Source of the DNA: BNXB01 sp031556375
GTDB taxonomy: Bacteria > Bacteroidota > Bacteroidia > Bacteroidales > Azobacteroidaceae
Direction: 5' to 3'
DNA length: 64,000 nucleotides
Assembly: GCA_031556375.1 (NCBI GenBank)
Contig: JAVBTA010000007.1
Span: 1-64,000, forward strand
Position 1 is the first letter of the stretch. Each line of letters begins with the position of its first letter. The notes under the pieces are model-generated. The model did no database searches. It saw only the letters and a list, made by a program, of their open reading frames with translations, and was not told the DNA's origin. A program made the translations under genes and the position numbers. Positions 33,966-43,142 of the stretch are shown piece by piece.

Positions 33966-35873
33966 ATGAAAAAATATATATTCCTATTATCTGTTATTGT
34001 AGCTGGCTTCTTTACGGCCTGTGATTATAACGAGAAAAATTTTCCAGGATACGAAGATTTGTCAAAGCCAACAAATGTGGCAAAATACGATTATACTATC
34101 CTGCCTACGGACATCACAACAATTGTCAATGCACTGAATGCGAAGAAAACACCAATAGACTCAGCGATGGCAAAAACGCTGAAAGCTGATGGCATGTTCT
34201 CTGCTGCAGCTCCCGCTGAAATACTGGTTCCTTATGTTCTTAAGAGTAAATTTTATACTGCAGACAAAACTTCTTCAGCTAATGTGACTTATCAATATAA
34301 AGAAGGTCGCTCTGCTTATTTAGCTAAATTATCGCAACCAATTTATACATTGACGACCAACGATTATAAATTAGTATGGGGAAATGATTATGTAGAAGCT
34401 CTAACTCCGGCAAAATCTCCGAATACAGAAATACCTAAGATTTTGGCCACTGATTTTCCTAATGCTGCTGAAGGTGACTACAAGAGTGTTGAATATAATT
34501 ATTCTACAGAAGAACCGACTATCTCTCAGGTTGAAGTAAAATACCTCTCTGCCGATTTTGAAGGGATTGCTGCTGGTACAAACGTAGCAACGGCTTTGGA
34601 CGGATGGATTAATAAAGATGTGAAAGGAAGTATTTTCTGGCAAACTCGTGCATATAGCGGAAACCAATATTCGCAAGTATCAGCGAATAACTCCAAGACA
34701 GAAAATGAAGTTTGGTTAATCTCTTCTGTTGTCGATTTGACTCAAGCTATCAGTCCAAAATTCAGTTTCTTTGTTACTGCTGGTTATTACAATTCACCTT
34801 GTCTTTCTATCATGGTTTCTGAAAATTTCAACGGAACAGAAGCGGGAATCACATCTGCAACCTGGAAAGATGTGACAAGCAGTTTCACATTACCTACTGG
34901 CCCTGCTTCTGGTTATGGAACCTTATCTTCTGCAGGAGAAATGGATTTTAAAGCTTATGTGGGTAAAAAAGTATACGTTGCATTTAAATATGTCGGAAAC
35001 GGTATAGATAACTCTGCTACTACAACTTTCCAAATCGACAATGTAAAAATCAGCGAAGTAAAATCTGCAATGTCTGTTAAATCTACGGTGAAACAAGATG
35101 CTGTATATCAGTTTACAAGTGGTAAATGGGTAGCAGCTCCAAGCTCAATCATCATTATTCAGCCTGGAGATTATACAACTATGGGCGTTACTTATCTATC
35201 GACAACGACAGCGCCTAATTACATACCACAATATCTGTCACAGAAATTGCCGTATGCACAAGAAGGAGCTACCTATGCTGTGGTTTATAAGAGTGGTAGT
35301 GGCAATACGTATTATGCTGATGAGTATATCCAGAAATCAAAGGTTTGGACATTGAACAGTTTTGTTCTAAATAAAACAGACCAATTTGTTGTATCTGATG
35401 CCGGTTGGGTATTTGACCCTACTTTATATTTTACAATGGTAAAGGGTAAAAATCCTACAGATGGATACATGATACTTGTAAATTATGTAAAAGCAAACCA
35501 CTCTGATATACCTGGAATTATAAACTCATATGGAGATGCCGAATTCTATTATGGAGCAAATGCCAATTATGGAAATATTTCCACTAGAGACGTTGACCGT
35601 CGCATCGACCCGTCGTATCCTTCTTCGGGTACTACAGAGGAAAAACAAAACTTTCTGAATCAAAGAACTCAGGAAGGATTAGGAATTCTTCTTTCAATAG
35701 CATACCCGGATGCCAAGTTACAAGTAAGCGGTATAGACCAATACGCTTATGTTACAACAAATATTTGGGATGGCATTGTATCTTCACCTGGTCCTGCTTA
35801 TAGATACAAATATCAATGTATAGGAGAAAATCCTTCAAAGTGGGAATATATCTCTAATGAGCTTGTAAAATAA
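33966..35873 (+). CDS. Surface lipoprotein with choice-of-anchor J-like domain
   Basis: The 635-residue protein has a lipoprotein signal ending in GFFTAC, Cys19, then DYNEKN, whose acidic residues fit surface export. Residues about 195-355 resemble a choice-of-anchor J/jelly-roll domain (SADFEGIAAGTNVATALDGW ... ATTTFQIDNVKISEV). The C-terminal part has repeats of Tyr- and Gly-rich strands of unknown fold. It is paired with the receptor upstream and may act as its lid or capture protein, as SusD and BtuG do; this is inference from position. Confidence 0.75.
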   Translation: MKKYIFLLSVIVAGFFTACDYNEKNFPGYEDLSKPTNVAKYDYTILPTDITTIVNALNAKKTPIDSAMAKTLKADGMFSAAAPAEILVPYVLKSKFYTADKTSSANVTYQYKEGRSAYLAKLSQPIYTLTTNDYKLVWGNDYVEALTPAKSPNTEIPKILATDFPNAAEGDYKSVEYNYSTEEPTISQVEVKYLSADFEGIAAGTNVATALDGWINKDVKGSIFWQTRAYSGNQYSQVSANNSKTENEVWLISSVVDLTQAISPKFSFFVTAGYYNSPCLSIMVSENFNGTEAGITSATWKDVTSSFTLPTGPASGYGTLSSAGEMDFKAYVGKKVYVAFKYVGNGIDNSATTTFQIDNVKISEVKSAMSVKSTVKQDAVYQFTSGKWVAAPSSIIIIQPGDYTTMGVTYLSTTTAPNYIPQYLSQKLPYAQEGATYAVVYKSGSGNTYYADEYIQKSKVWTLNSFVLNKTDQFVVSDAGWVFDPTLYFTMVKGKNPTDGYMILVNYVKANHSDIPGIINSYGDAEFYYGANANYGNISTRDVDRRIDPSYPSSGTTEEKQNFLNQRTQEGLGILLSIAYPDAKLQVSGIDQYAYVTTNIWDGIVSSPGPAYRYKYQCIGENPSKWEYISNELVK

Positions 35874-35996
35874 CTTTGCTCATACACACATCACGATTTG
35901 CCTGGTTACAGGTAAAGTAATGAAAAACGGGGGTTGCTTCAAACAGCCTCCGTCATTTCAAGTAAAAATAGCCCTTGATATCTACTAGTTTTACTT

Positions 35997-36563
35997 ATGA
36001 AAAACAACAAAGAAGGAACTATAGACATTGCTTTCTTTGAGGATATTTATAAAACATACTATCCTCGTCTTGCTGTATTTGCATCATTTTTCTTAAAAAC
36101 AGAAGAAGTTCACGATATTATACAAGATGTTTTTCTCAACCTGCTGGAAACAAACATTACAGATAAACATTCCCTAAACGCATACCTTCATAAAGCCGTA
36201 AGAAATAAATGTGTAGATTATTTGCGTCACCAGGATGTCAAAAATCAATACTCTTCCGAACTGGGGAATAAATTGCTTCAAAAAGAGTCCGAATATTTTT
36301 ATGCTACATACAATGAAATAGAAGAGGCTCTAATTTCCAAAGAATTAAATGAAAAAATACAAGAAACTGTAGCTGAACTTCCACCCAGGGGTAAAGAAGT
36401 GTTTAATTTATATTTCTTTCAGCAAAAAACAATCAATGAAATCGCAACTATCCTTAATTTATCGAAAAGTACAATCGAAAACCACATCTACAACAATCTA
36501 AAAATCATAAGACAGAAAATGTCTAAATACCTGACAATTATACTCTTATTCCTTTTTTATTAA
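35997..36563 (+). CDS. ECF sigma factor (FecI-like)
   Basis: The 188-residue protein has ECF sigma regions 2 (FFEDIYKTYYPRLAVFASFF ... EEVHDIIQDVFLNLLE) and 4 (LPPRGKEVFNLYFFQQKTIN ... STIENHIYNNLKIIRQKM). It directs RNA polymerase to the outer-membrane transport genes that follow. The anti-sigma gene lies 66 bases downstream and the SusC has an STN domain, forming a complete trans-envelope signalling set. The sequence is AT-rich like the resident chromosome. Confidence 0.93.
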   Translation: MKNNKEGTIDIAFFEDIYKTYYPRLAVFASFFLKTEEVHDIIQDVFLNLLETNITDKHSLNAYLHKAVRNKCVDYLRHQDVKNQYSSELGNKLLQKESEYFYATYNEIEEALISKELNEKIQETVAELPPRGKEVFNLYFFQQKTINEIATILNLSKSTIENHIYNNLKIIRQKMSKYLTIILLFLFY

Positions 36564-36629
36564 TTTTATAAAAAATATCCTGATTTTGATTGGGTACTTT
36601 TTTATTTTAACACGACTTATACATAAGAC

Positions 36630-37646
36630 ATGGATATGAAATCATTAGACGATCAAATAATAGAAAAATACCTTGCGGGCTCCTGTTCTGAGTCGGAGGT
36701 AGAGCAAATCCTTGAATGGTTGGAGGAATCCCCCAGCAATGAGAAGGAATTGTTCAATTTGAAACTGATCTCTGCCGAATACAATTTTGCGCAATTCTCT
36801 AACGAAAATGAAATGTCCCGTGCTTACAAAGAATTGCTGCGTATAAACCAATACAAGAAAGAACTGGAACAAAAAATAACCAGGCGGATCATGATGAAAT
36901 TCACATCGTATGCCGCTTCTATTCTTTTGGTTATCGGTTTATCAATAGGTTCTTATTGGTATTTCAAGACACACCGGAATGAGGAATTAATCACGGTTTC
37001 CACTGTTGAGAATGAAGCTGTAAACTATATTGTATTGGAAGATGATACCCGCGTTTGGTTGTTCGAAAATAGTAAAATCGAATATCCGAAAAAATTCTCA
37101 AAAGACTCCAGAAACGTAAAAATTGAGGGAAAAGTTTATTTTGAAGTAGCCAAAGACAAAAAACGCCCTTTCCTGATAGATGTGGATGGTTATCGGGCGG
37201 AAGCACTGGGAACTGCATTCGAAATAACCGGATATAAAGGACAAAAAACATTTGAAGTTATCCTAACGGAAGGACTTGTGCGGATATTAGATAAAGACAG
37301 CCAACAACTGACAATGGTTCATCCCGGGGAACAAGTGGAAGTCAACATAAAAAATGGCGAATTCAATACCAATAAAGTGGATGCTGAGATGTATACCTCA
37401 TGGAGAAACGGGGTTTTAGAATTCGACGGCCTGACTTTTCCTGAAATAATAAAAGTCATTGAACGGTATTATAACGTAAAAATCGTATTAGATAAACCGG
37501 AAACAATGACTCAGCGACTGGTCGGATCATTAAGTCTGAAGAAAGACATATCTTCTATGATGAAAGCAATCGAATTGGTAGTCCCAATTAAATATAATAT
37601 AGAAATCAATACTTACGTATATATCCAAAAAATAAAATCTAAATAA
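36630..37646 (+). CDS. FecR-family anti-sigma factor
   Basis: The 338-residue protein has a cytoplasmic N-terminal part that should bind the sigma factor (LDDQIIEKYLAGSCSESEVE), one transmembrane helix near 91-108 (YAASILLVIGLSIGSYWYF), and a periplasmic FecR domain (VYFEVAKDKKRPFLIDVDGY, ALGTAFEITGY) and a C-terminal STN-like segment (FPEIIKVIERYYNVKIVLD). It relays substrate binding at the SusC to the sigma factor. susC starts 120 bases downstream. Confidence 0.93.
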   Translation: MDMKSLDDQIIEKYLAGSCSESEVEQILEWLEESPSNEKELFNLKLISAEYNFAQFSNENEMSRAYKELLRINQYKKELEQKITRRIMMKFTSYAASILLVIGLSIGSYWYFKTHRNEELITVSTVENEAVNYIVLEDDTRVWLFENSKIEYPKKFSKDSRNVKIEGKVYFEVAKDKKRPFLIDVDGYRAEALGTAFEITGYKGQKTFEVILTEGLVRILDKDSQQLTMVHPGEQVEVNIKNGEFNTNKVDAEMYTSWRNGVLEFDGLTFPEIIKVIERYYNVKIVLDKPETMTQRLVGSLSLKKDISSMMKAIELVVPIKYNIEINTYVYIQKIKSK

Positions 37647-37691
37647 TATGCCTATGGAATAATCTAAACAAGGAAAAATCACAAAAAAACA

Positions 37692-37718
37692 GAGGAAGCA
37701 ACTGGAACTTGCTCCCTC
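37692..37718 (+). promoter_or_regulatory. Hairpin between fecR-like gene and susC
   Basis: GAGG (37692-37695) plus AGCAA (37697-37701) pair with TTGCT (37709-37713) plus CCTC (37715-37718), with one A/C mismatch and a seven-base loop. No T-run follows, so it may be an mRNA-stability or processing element upstream of susC rather than a full terminator. Confidence 0.4.
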
Positions 37719-37766
37719 CGAGAGAGTAATTTATTCACTAAGTAAGAAAATAAATCACACAAATGT

Positions 37767-40700
37767 ATGAAAAAATCATTTGTCAATCAACTGATTGACT
37801 ATAAAACCACATTACAAATGACACGAATTGGAATTATCTTTTTGTGTTTTTCTACTTTTTTTATTTTTAACAGCTTGGCTATCAGTACTTATTCTCAAAA
37901 TGTAAGATTAAGTCTGGACAAAGCGACAGGCAGTTCTTCTCTAAAAGAAGTTGTTTCTGACATAAAAAAGCAGACAGAATTTGACTTTTTGTACAACAAA
38001 GAAATCGAGAGTTTGTACAAGACTGCAGGCTCCGTTGTGATCAATAACGGAACTATCGAAGAGGTATTGAATCAACTGTTCAAGAACAGTGAAATTCAAT
38101 ATCAAGTTATCGACAAAACAATTGTATTGACAGCTAAATCAGCTTCAATCAGCGCATTAAGCAACACACAACAAGCCAATAAAGTTATTACAGGAACTAT
38201 TAAGGATGAGGCAGGAAACACATTACCGGGTGCGACCATCATGGTAAAAGGAACAAAGATTGGAACTTCAAGTAATATTGACGGAGAATACTCCATTTCT
38301 GTTCCACAAGGAAATAATACCCTTTCTATTGCCATGATCGGATATACACCTCAGGAAATTACGATCAATAATCAAAGCCAGATAGATGTAATTTTAGAAG
38401 AAGACACTAAAATGCTGGACGAGGTGGTGGTAATTGGTTATGGTACAGCCCGCAAAGTCGACTTGACCGGTTCAACCTCCTCCTTGAGTGGCGACAATTT
38501 ACGAATGAAAAACACACCGCAACTTTCCAATCAGTTGCAAGGACAGATGGCCGGTGTACAAATCACTCGTTCAAGCGGCGATCCCAGTGCGGGAGCTACC
38601 ATCCGTGTGCGTGGTATCACTACGATGTCGACCAACGATCCGTTGGTGATCATAGATGGTGTACCGGGTAGCATCAACGACGTTGCTCCCGAAGATGTAG
38701 GTTACATACAAGTGCTGAAAGACGCGGCCTCGGCAGCCATCTACGGTTCACGGGCGGCTGCTGGTGTTATCCTGGTCACAACAAAACGTGCCAAAGATAA
38801 AAACTTCAACCTTACCTACAACGTAGAGTTCGGTACCAATACTCCAACCGCAAAACCCAAATTCGCTAACGCTGTACAATGGATGAATGGATATAACGAA
38901 TTGGCCTATAATGATGGTGCCTCTTCACTCAATTCTGCCTATTCGAAAGATCTGATCAACAACTACGCACAGTTACGGGCTGAAGATCCCGACCGTTATC
39001 CGGACACCGATTTCATGTCGTTAGGTCTGAACAACTCGGCACAACATCAGCGACACGCTTTCACTCTTAGTGGAGGAACCGACAAACTGAAGACGAACTT
39101 CAGTCTTAACTACTATAAGACCGATGCCCTTTATGACCAGAAGGATTATGAGCGTTACAACATACGATCAAACAATGATTATACGATCAACAACTGGATC
39201 CATGCGAATGTAGATATAAACCTGCTCTACTCCGACACATCCACACCTCATAATATCGAAGGTAGCGCAATGAACGATTTAATGTATCGCGCACCAATTT
39301 ATAATGCGTATTGGGCTGACGGAAGCTATGCCGACGGTAAAGACGGTGATAATCCGATCGCACTGCTAGAACTGGGTGGAACAAAACGGGGCGAATACTT
39401 TCGTACCAGCGGTAAGATCCAGTTAGACCTCACACCAGTAAAAGGGTTAACATTGACGGCTATTGCATCTCCCCGCTATACATTCGATAAAATAAAGGAT
39501 CATAAGACGAAATACAATGTGTATAGAATTACCGGTGATCCGATTCCCGGCTCGGGCGGCTATTCTTCTACCAGCGTACGAGAAGATCGTAATGATACCC
39601 GTAGTCTTACTATGCAGTTTTATGGAAACTACAAGTTCCAATTGAAACAGCACTCTATTGGACTTATGGCCGGTTATGAGGACTATTCTTATAAATGGGA
39701 AAATGAAAATGCATCACGTACAAACTATAGTTTAGTGAATTTTCCTTACCTCAACTTGGGACCGCAGGATTACCAATACAATGAAGGGAATGCCGGACAC
39801 AATGCCTATCGTTCTGCCTTCGGGCGTATTATGTATTCCTGGAACGACTGTTACATGCTGCAGGCGAATGTCCGTTCCGACGGTTCGTCACGCTTTGCTG
39901 ATGGCCATCGTTGGGGCACATTCCCATCTGTCAGTGCAGGTTGGAACATTTCTGAGGAATCCTGGTTCAATAAGAACGTGGTCAACTATCTAAAGTTACG
40001 CGGTTCAATCGGACAGCTAGGTAATGAACGCATCGGTTCTGAATTCCCCTACCAGGCCAAGTTGACTTTCGGCACCGGTTATATCCCCAACGCCGCCACA
40101 GGACAGGCAGATGTAGTGCAAACCGCTTATCAAACGGATTACGCGTTTAACACCATCACATGGGAAACGACCACCACTTACGGTTTCGGAGCAGACTTTG
40201 GCATGTTTAACAACAAACTGCGTGCTTCAGCCGACTACTACTATAAAAAAACGACAGATATGTTGATGCAAGTGGGCTTCCCTTCTTACTTCGGCTATAA
40301 CGCTCCCGAGAACAATGCCGCCGATATGCATACGAATGGTTGGGATCTTGAACTCTCATGGAGTGATAAAATCAACGATTTCAGCTATGGTGCCACCTTC
40401 AACATTTCAGATTATCGCTCAAAGATGGGTTATATGGCTGACCGTCAAAAGATATCAAATAACCAAATTACCGAAAAGGGTTCATATTATAACGAATGGT
40501 ATGGCTACAAAAACATGGGAATTATTCTGAACGAAGCAGCCATGTTAGACGCGGATGGCAAAAAAATTGCAGTCTTGACCAACAATGATAAAGCAGGAAA
40601 CATCCGATACCTGGATGTTGATGGAGATGGTAAAATTACGGCTTCCAACGACCGCGTATATTTAGGTAACTCGTTACCCGAATTGCAATACGGTGGATCT

Positions 40701-41156
40701 CTCTACGCAGACTGGAAGAACTTTGATATCAACCTGTCATTCCAAGGTATTGGCCGTCAACTTAAATACTGGTCATGGCCTGGAACACCGTTCAATTATC
40801 AAGCCTATGCCGCTCCGCTGAACCTGATCGAAAGCCACTGGAGTCCGACAGCTACAGATGAAGAAAACGCAAAGGCAAAATATCCTAAATTGACAACCAA
40901 CGGCACGAATATTTATGCCGGTAGCGACTTCTATCTCTTCAATGGTGCCTATATGCGTATAAAGAATATCACATTGGGTTACACCATTCCGTCGAATATC
41001 ACTAAAAAATTCTACGTCAACAAATTGAGGATCTATTTCAGTGCAAACGATCTTCCCGCGTTCTCCAAATATCCAAGCGGATATGATCCGGAGTGGGATC
41101 GTAGTAGTGACCTCATTGTGTCGTCTTATATTTTTGGTTTGAATGTCTCATTTTAA
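37767..41156 (+). CDS. SusC/RagA-type TonB-dependent transducer with STN domain
   Basis: The 1129-residue receptor has a signal peptide ending near 44, an STN signalling domain (about 46-125), a carboxypeptidase-like domain (140-212), the SusC motif DEVVVIGYGT at 218-227, a plug (230-345), and a barrel ending in FGLNVSF. It imports oligomeric substrates together with SusD and signals to the FecR-like protein. Base composition changes within the gene: line-sized samples go from 15 of 60 G+C near 37801 to 36 of 60 near 38701. This suggests recombination near the end of the carboxypeptidase-like domain. Confidence 0.95.
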   Translation: MKKSFVNQLIDYKTTLQMTRIGIIFLCFSTFFIFNSLAISTYSQNVRLSLDKATGSSSLKEVVSDIKKQTEFDFLYNKEIESLYKTAGSVVINNGTIEEVLNQLFKNSEIQYQVIDKTIVLTAKSASISALSNTQQANKVITGTIKDEAGNTLPGATIMVKGTKIGTSSNIDGEYSISVPQGNNTLSIAMIGYTPQEITINNQSQIDVILEEDTKMLDEVVVIGYGTARKVDLTGSTSSLSGDNLRMKNTPQLSNQLQGQMAGVQITRSSGDPSAGATIRVRGITTMSTNDPLVIIDGVPGSINDVAPEDVGYIQVLKDAASAAIYGSRAAAGVILVTTKRAKDKNFNLTYNVEFGTNTPTAKPKFANAVQWMNGYNELAYNDGASSLNSAYSKDLINNYAQLRAEDPDRYPDTDFMSLGLNNSAQHQRHAFTLSGGTDKLKTNFSLNYYKTDALYDQKDYERYNIRSNNDYTINNWIHANVDINLLYSDTSTPHNIEGSAMNDLMYRAPIYNAYWADGSYADGKDGDNPIALLELGGTKRGEYFRTSGKIQLDLTPVKGLTLTAIASPRYTFDKIKDHKTKYNVYRITGDPIPGSGGYSSTSVREDRNDTRSLTMQFYGNYKFQLKQHSIGLMAGYEDYSYKWENENASRTNYSLVNFPYLNLGPQDYQYNEGNAGHNAYRSAFGRIMYSWNDCYMLQANVRSDGSSRFADGHRWGTFPSVSAGWNISEESWFNKNVVNYLKLRGSIGQLGNERIGSEFPYQAKLTFGTGYIPNAATGQADVVQTAYQTDYAFNTITWETTTTYGFGADFGMFNNKLRASADYYYKKTTDMLMQVGFPSYFGYNAPENNAADMHTNGWDLELSWSDKINDFSYGATFNISDYRSKMGYMADRQKISNNQITEKGSYYNEWYGYKNMGIILNEAAMLDADGKKIAVLTNNDKAGNIRYLDVDGDGKITASNDRVYLGNSLPELQYGGSLYADWKNFDINLSFQGIGRQLKYWSWPGTPFNYQAYAAPLNLIESHWSPTATDEENAKAKYPKLTTNGTNIYAGSDFYLFNGAYMRIKNITLGYTIPSNITKKFYVNKLRIYFSANDLPAFSKYPSGYDPEWDRSSDLIVSSYIFGLNVSF

Positions 41157-41171
41157 TTAAAGAATCTTGTT

Positions 41172-43010
41172 ATGAATAAAATATGTAAATATCTATTTAC
41201 CGGATTAGTAGCACTGGGTATGGCCTCTTGTGCCGACCTCAATCTGAATCCGTTATCAGAAGGAGCGAGCGAAAATTGGTATCATGATGAAACCGAAATC
41301 GAAATGTCGCTCAACGACCTATGGCGACCTGACTTTTTCCCTATCGATGGACTCGAATGGGATGATGACCTGTTAAACCGCGATGGTTCCAACGAATTTA
41401 CTATTGGGACGATGACTTCCCAGTCAAGTACCGTTTCAGGGCGTTGGACTGCTCTTTACAAAGCCATTGCTCGCGCAACGAAAGTGGTCCAGTCTTTGGA
41501 CAACGGAACTGCAAGCGGTATAAGTGAGACTAAAGTCAACCAATATAAAGGTGAAGCATATCTCATGATCGGATTTGCCTATGGCGAGTTAGCTACCTAT
41601 TGGGGTGATTGTATATTGAACAATGGCATGACCTTGGATGAAGCCTATGTAGCAGTACGTTCGCCTAAAAGTGAAGTGCTGGATTATGCCTATGGATGTT
41701 TTGACAAGGCTGCTTCATATCTGCCCAATTCTTATACGGGACAACAGAGACCGACCAAAGGTGCAGCTCTCGGCTTCAAAGCCCGCTTTGCTCTCTGCAA
41801 CTCCGACTGGCAAACCGCAGCCGATGCCGCGGAAAAGTGTATGAACTTAAACGTTTATAAGTTGCATGATAGTTATCTTGAACTCTTTAAGGCAGACAGC
41901 TCACCTGAATACATGTTCTACTTCAAAGGCGATTTGACATTGAAAAAAGGTTTTGGTCTTGCTGCAGCCGTTAGAAATTTTACTCTTCGTAAAATAAGCG
42001 GTGTGGCCAACCGAAGCCCGTCATTGGAGTTATTATGTGCTTATACTTGTACCGACGGTTTGCCTATCGACAAATCGCCACTATACAACCCAAAAGATCC
42101 CTTTGCAAACCGCGACCCTCGTCTGTCAATGACTATTCAGCCTTTCAAGACGAAATACTCATCCGACTATGCTGAATATGAACTGTCGAAAACAGATGGT
42201 ACTTTTCCTTCAAAGTATCCAAACTACATTATGCTCGGATATGAATATAACCCCAATCCTTATGCCAATACAGTGTATGAAGTGGCTTCCGGTAAGATGG
42301 TACTCAACAACGATGGAAAAGCTTCTAACCAGCACTCTGCTTACAACGGATTGATGATCCGTAAATTTGTGAAAGATAACTGGAGAGACTTCAACAACAA
42401 TGGAGGAGTTTCGGATAACTGTTATCCATACCTGCGTTACGCTGAGGTACTGATGACGTATGCAGAAGCGAAAAACGAGATGGGAACCTGTACACAAGCG
42501 GATTTGGACAAAAGTATCAATCTGGTGCGTGAACGAGGTTACAAAGGCTCTAAAGTGACATATCCACGTGTAGTAACTACATCACAAGCTGATTTACGCA
42601 AGATCATCCGTATGGAACGCCGTTCGGAATTTGCATTCGAAGGAATTCGTTACCGTGATTTGCTTCGCTGGCGTATCGCTGAAAAATCGCACAACAAGCC
42701 TATGTATTACCTATCGCGTGCCTGGTCTAACTCTGCCAGTTGGAATGGAAAGACCGGTAGTGCATCTAACATTACATTAGCTTCAGAATTTTTGGCTATA
42801 TTAAAGAACTGGGACGATGGTAATTTCCCTATCGGAGGCGTACCTTCGATCGATCAGGATGGTTTGCCTACGCTCGCTCCGATGGAAACAGCCGGATATA
42901 TCACCACGTTCTATAAAATGTCTTTTGATGCGAAGAAAAACTATCTGTGGCCTATCCCGGCTGACGATATTTTAGTCAACAGTAATTTGACACAAAACAA
43001 CGGTTATTAA
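41172..43010 (+). CDS. SusD/RagB-type surface substrate-binding lipoprotein
   Basis: The 612-residue protein has a lipoprotein signal ending at Cys20 (LVALGMASC, then ADLNLNPLSE). It has the alpha-helical TPR-like SusD architecture, with YKAIARATKVVQSLD and the C-terminal conserved RRSEFAFEGIRYRDLLRWR followed by a final YLWPIPADDILVNSNLTQN(N)GY. It caps the SusC barrel from outside and binds the substrate. It starts 15 bases after susC and shares its raised GC content. Ligand is not predictable. Confidence 0.95.
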   Translation: MNKICKYLFTGLVALGMASCADLNLNPLSEGASENWYHDETEIEMSLNDLWRPDFFPIDGLEWDDDLLNRDGSNEFTIGTMTSQSSTVSGRWTALYKAIARATKVVQSLDNGTASGISETKVNQYKGEAYLMIGFAYGELATYWGDCILNNGMTLDEAYVAVRSPKSEVLDYAYGCFDKAASYLPNSYTGQQRPTKGAALGFKARFALCNSDWQTAADAAEKCMNLNVYKLHDSYLELFKADSSPEYMFYFKGDLTLKKGFGLAAAVRNFTLRKISGVANRSPSLELLCAYTCTDGLPIDKSPLYNPKDPFANRDPRLSMTIQPFKTKYSSDYAEYELSKTDGTFPSKYPNYIMLGYEYNPNPYANTVYEVASGKMVLNNDGKASNQHSAYNGLMIRKFVKDNWRDFNNNGGVSDNCYPYLRYAEVLMTYAEAKNEMGTCTQADLDKSINLVRERGYKGSKVTYPRVVTTSQADLRKIIRMERRSEFAFEGIRYRDLLRWRIAEKSHNKPMYYLSRAWSNSASWNGKTGSASNITLASEFLAILKNWDDGNFPIGGVPSIDQDGLPTLAPMETAGYITTFYKMSFDAKKNYLWPIPADDILVNSNLTQNNGY

Positions 43011-43035
43011 TTGACTGAATCTATTTTATACTTAC

Positions 43036-43092
43036 CCTGGCTGTAATCTGTTTGCCCAAAGGGTTTTCAGATTACAACCAGGATATTTTCTT
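43036..43092 (+). terminator. Hairpin after susD, probable terminator or processing site
   Basis: CCTGG-C-TGTAATCTG (43036-43050) pairs with CAGATTACA-A-CCAGG (43068-43082): 14 of 15 positions, and the loop contains a CCC/GGG pair. TATTTTCTTT follows. It may lower read-through from susD to the flavoprotein gene, or stabilise the upstream transcript. Confidence 0.6.
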
Positions 43093-43142
43093 TAAAATAC
43101 CTATCTTTATAACATATAAAGACCTGTTTAAAAGTATATATC

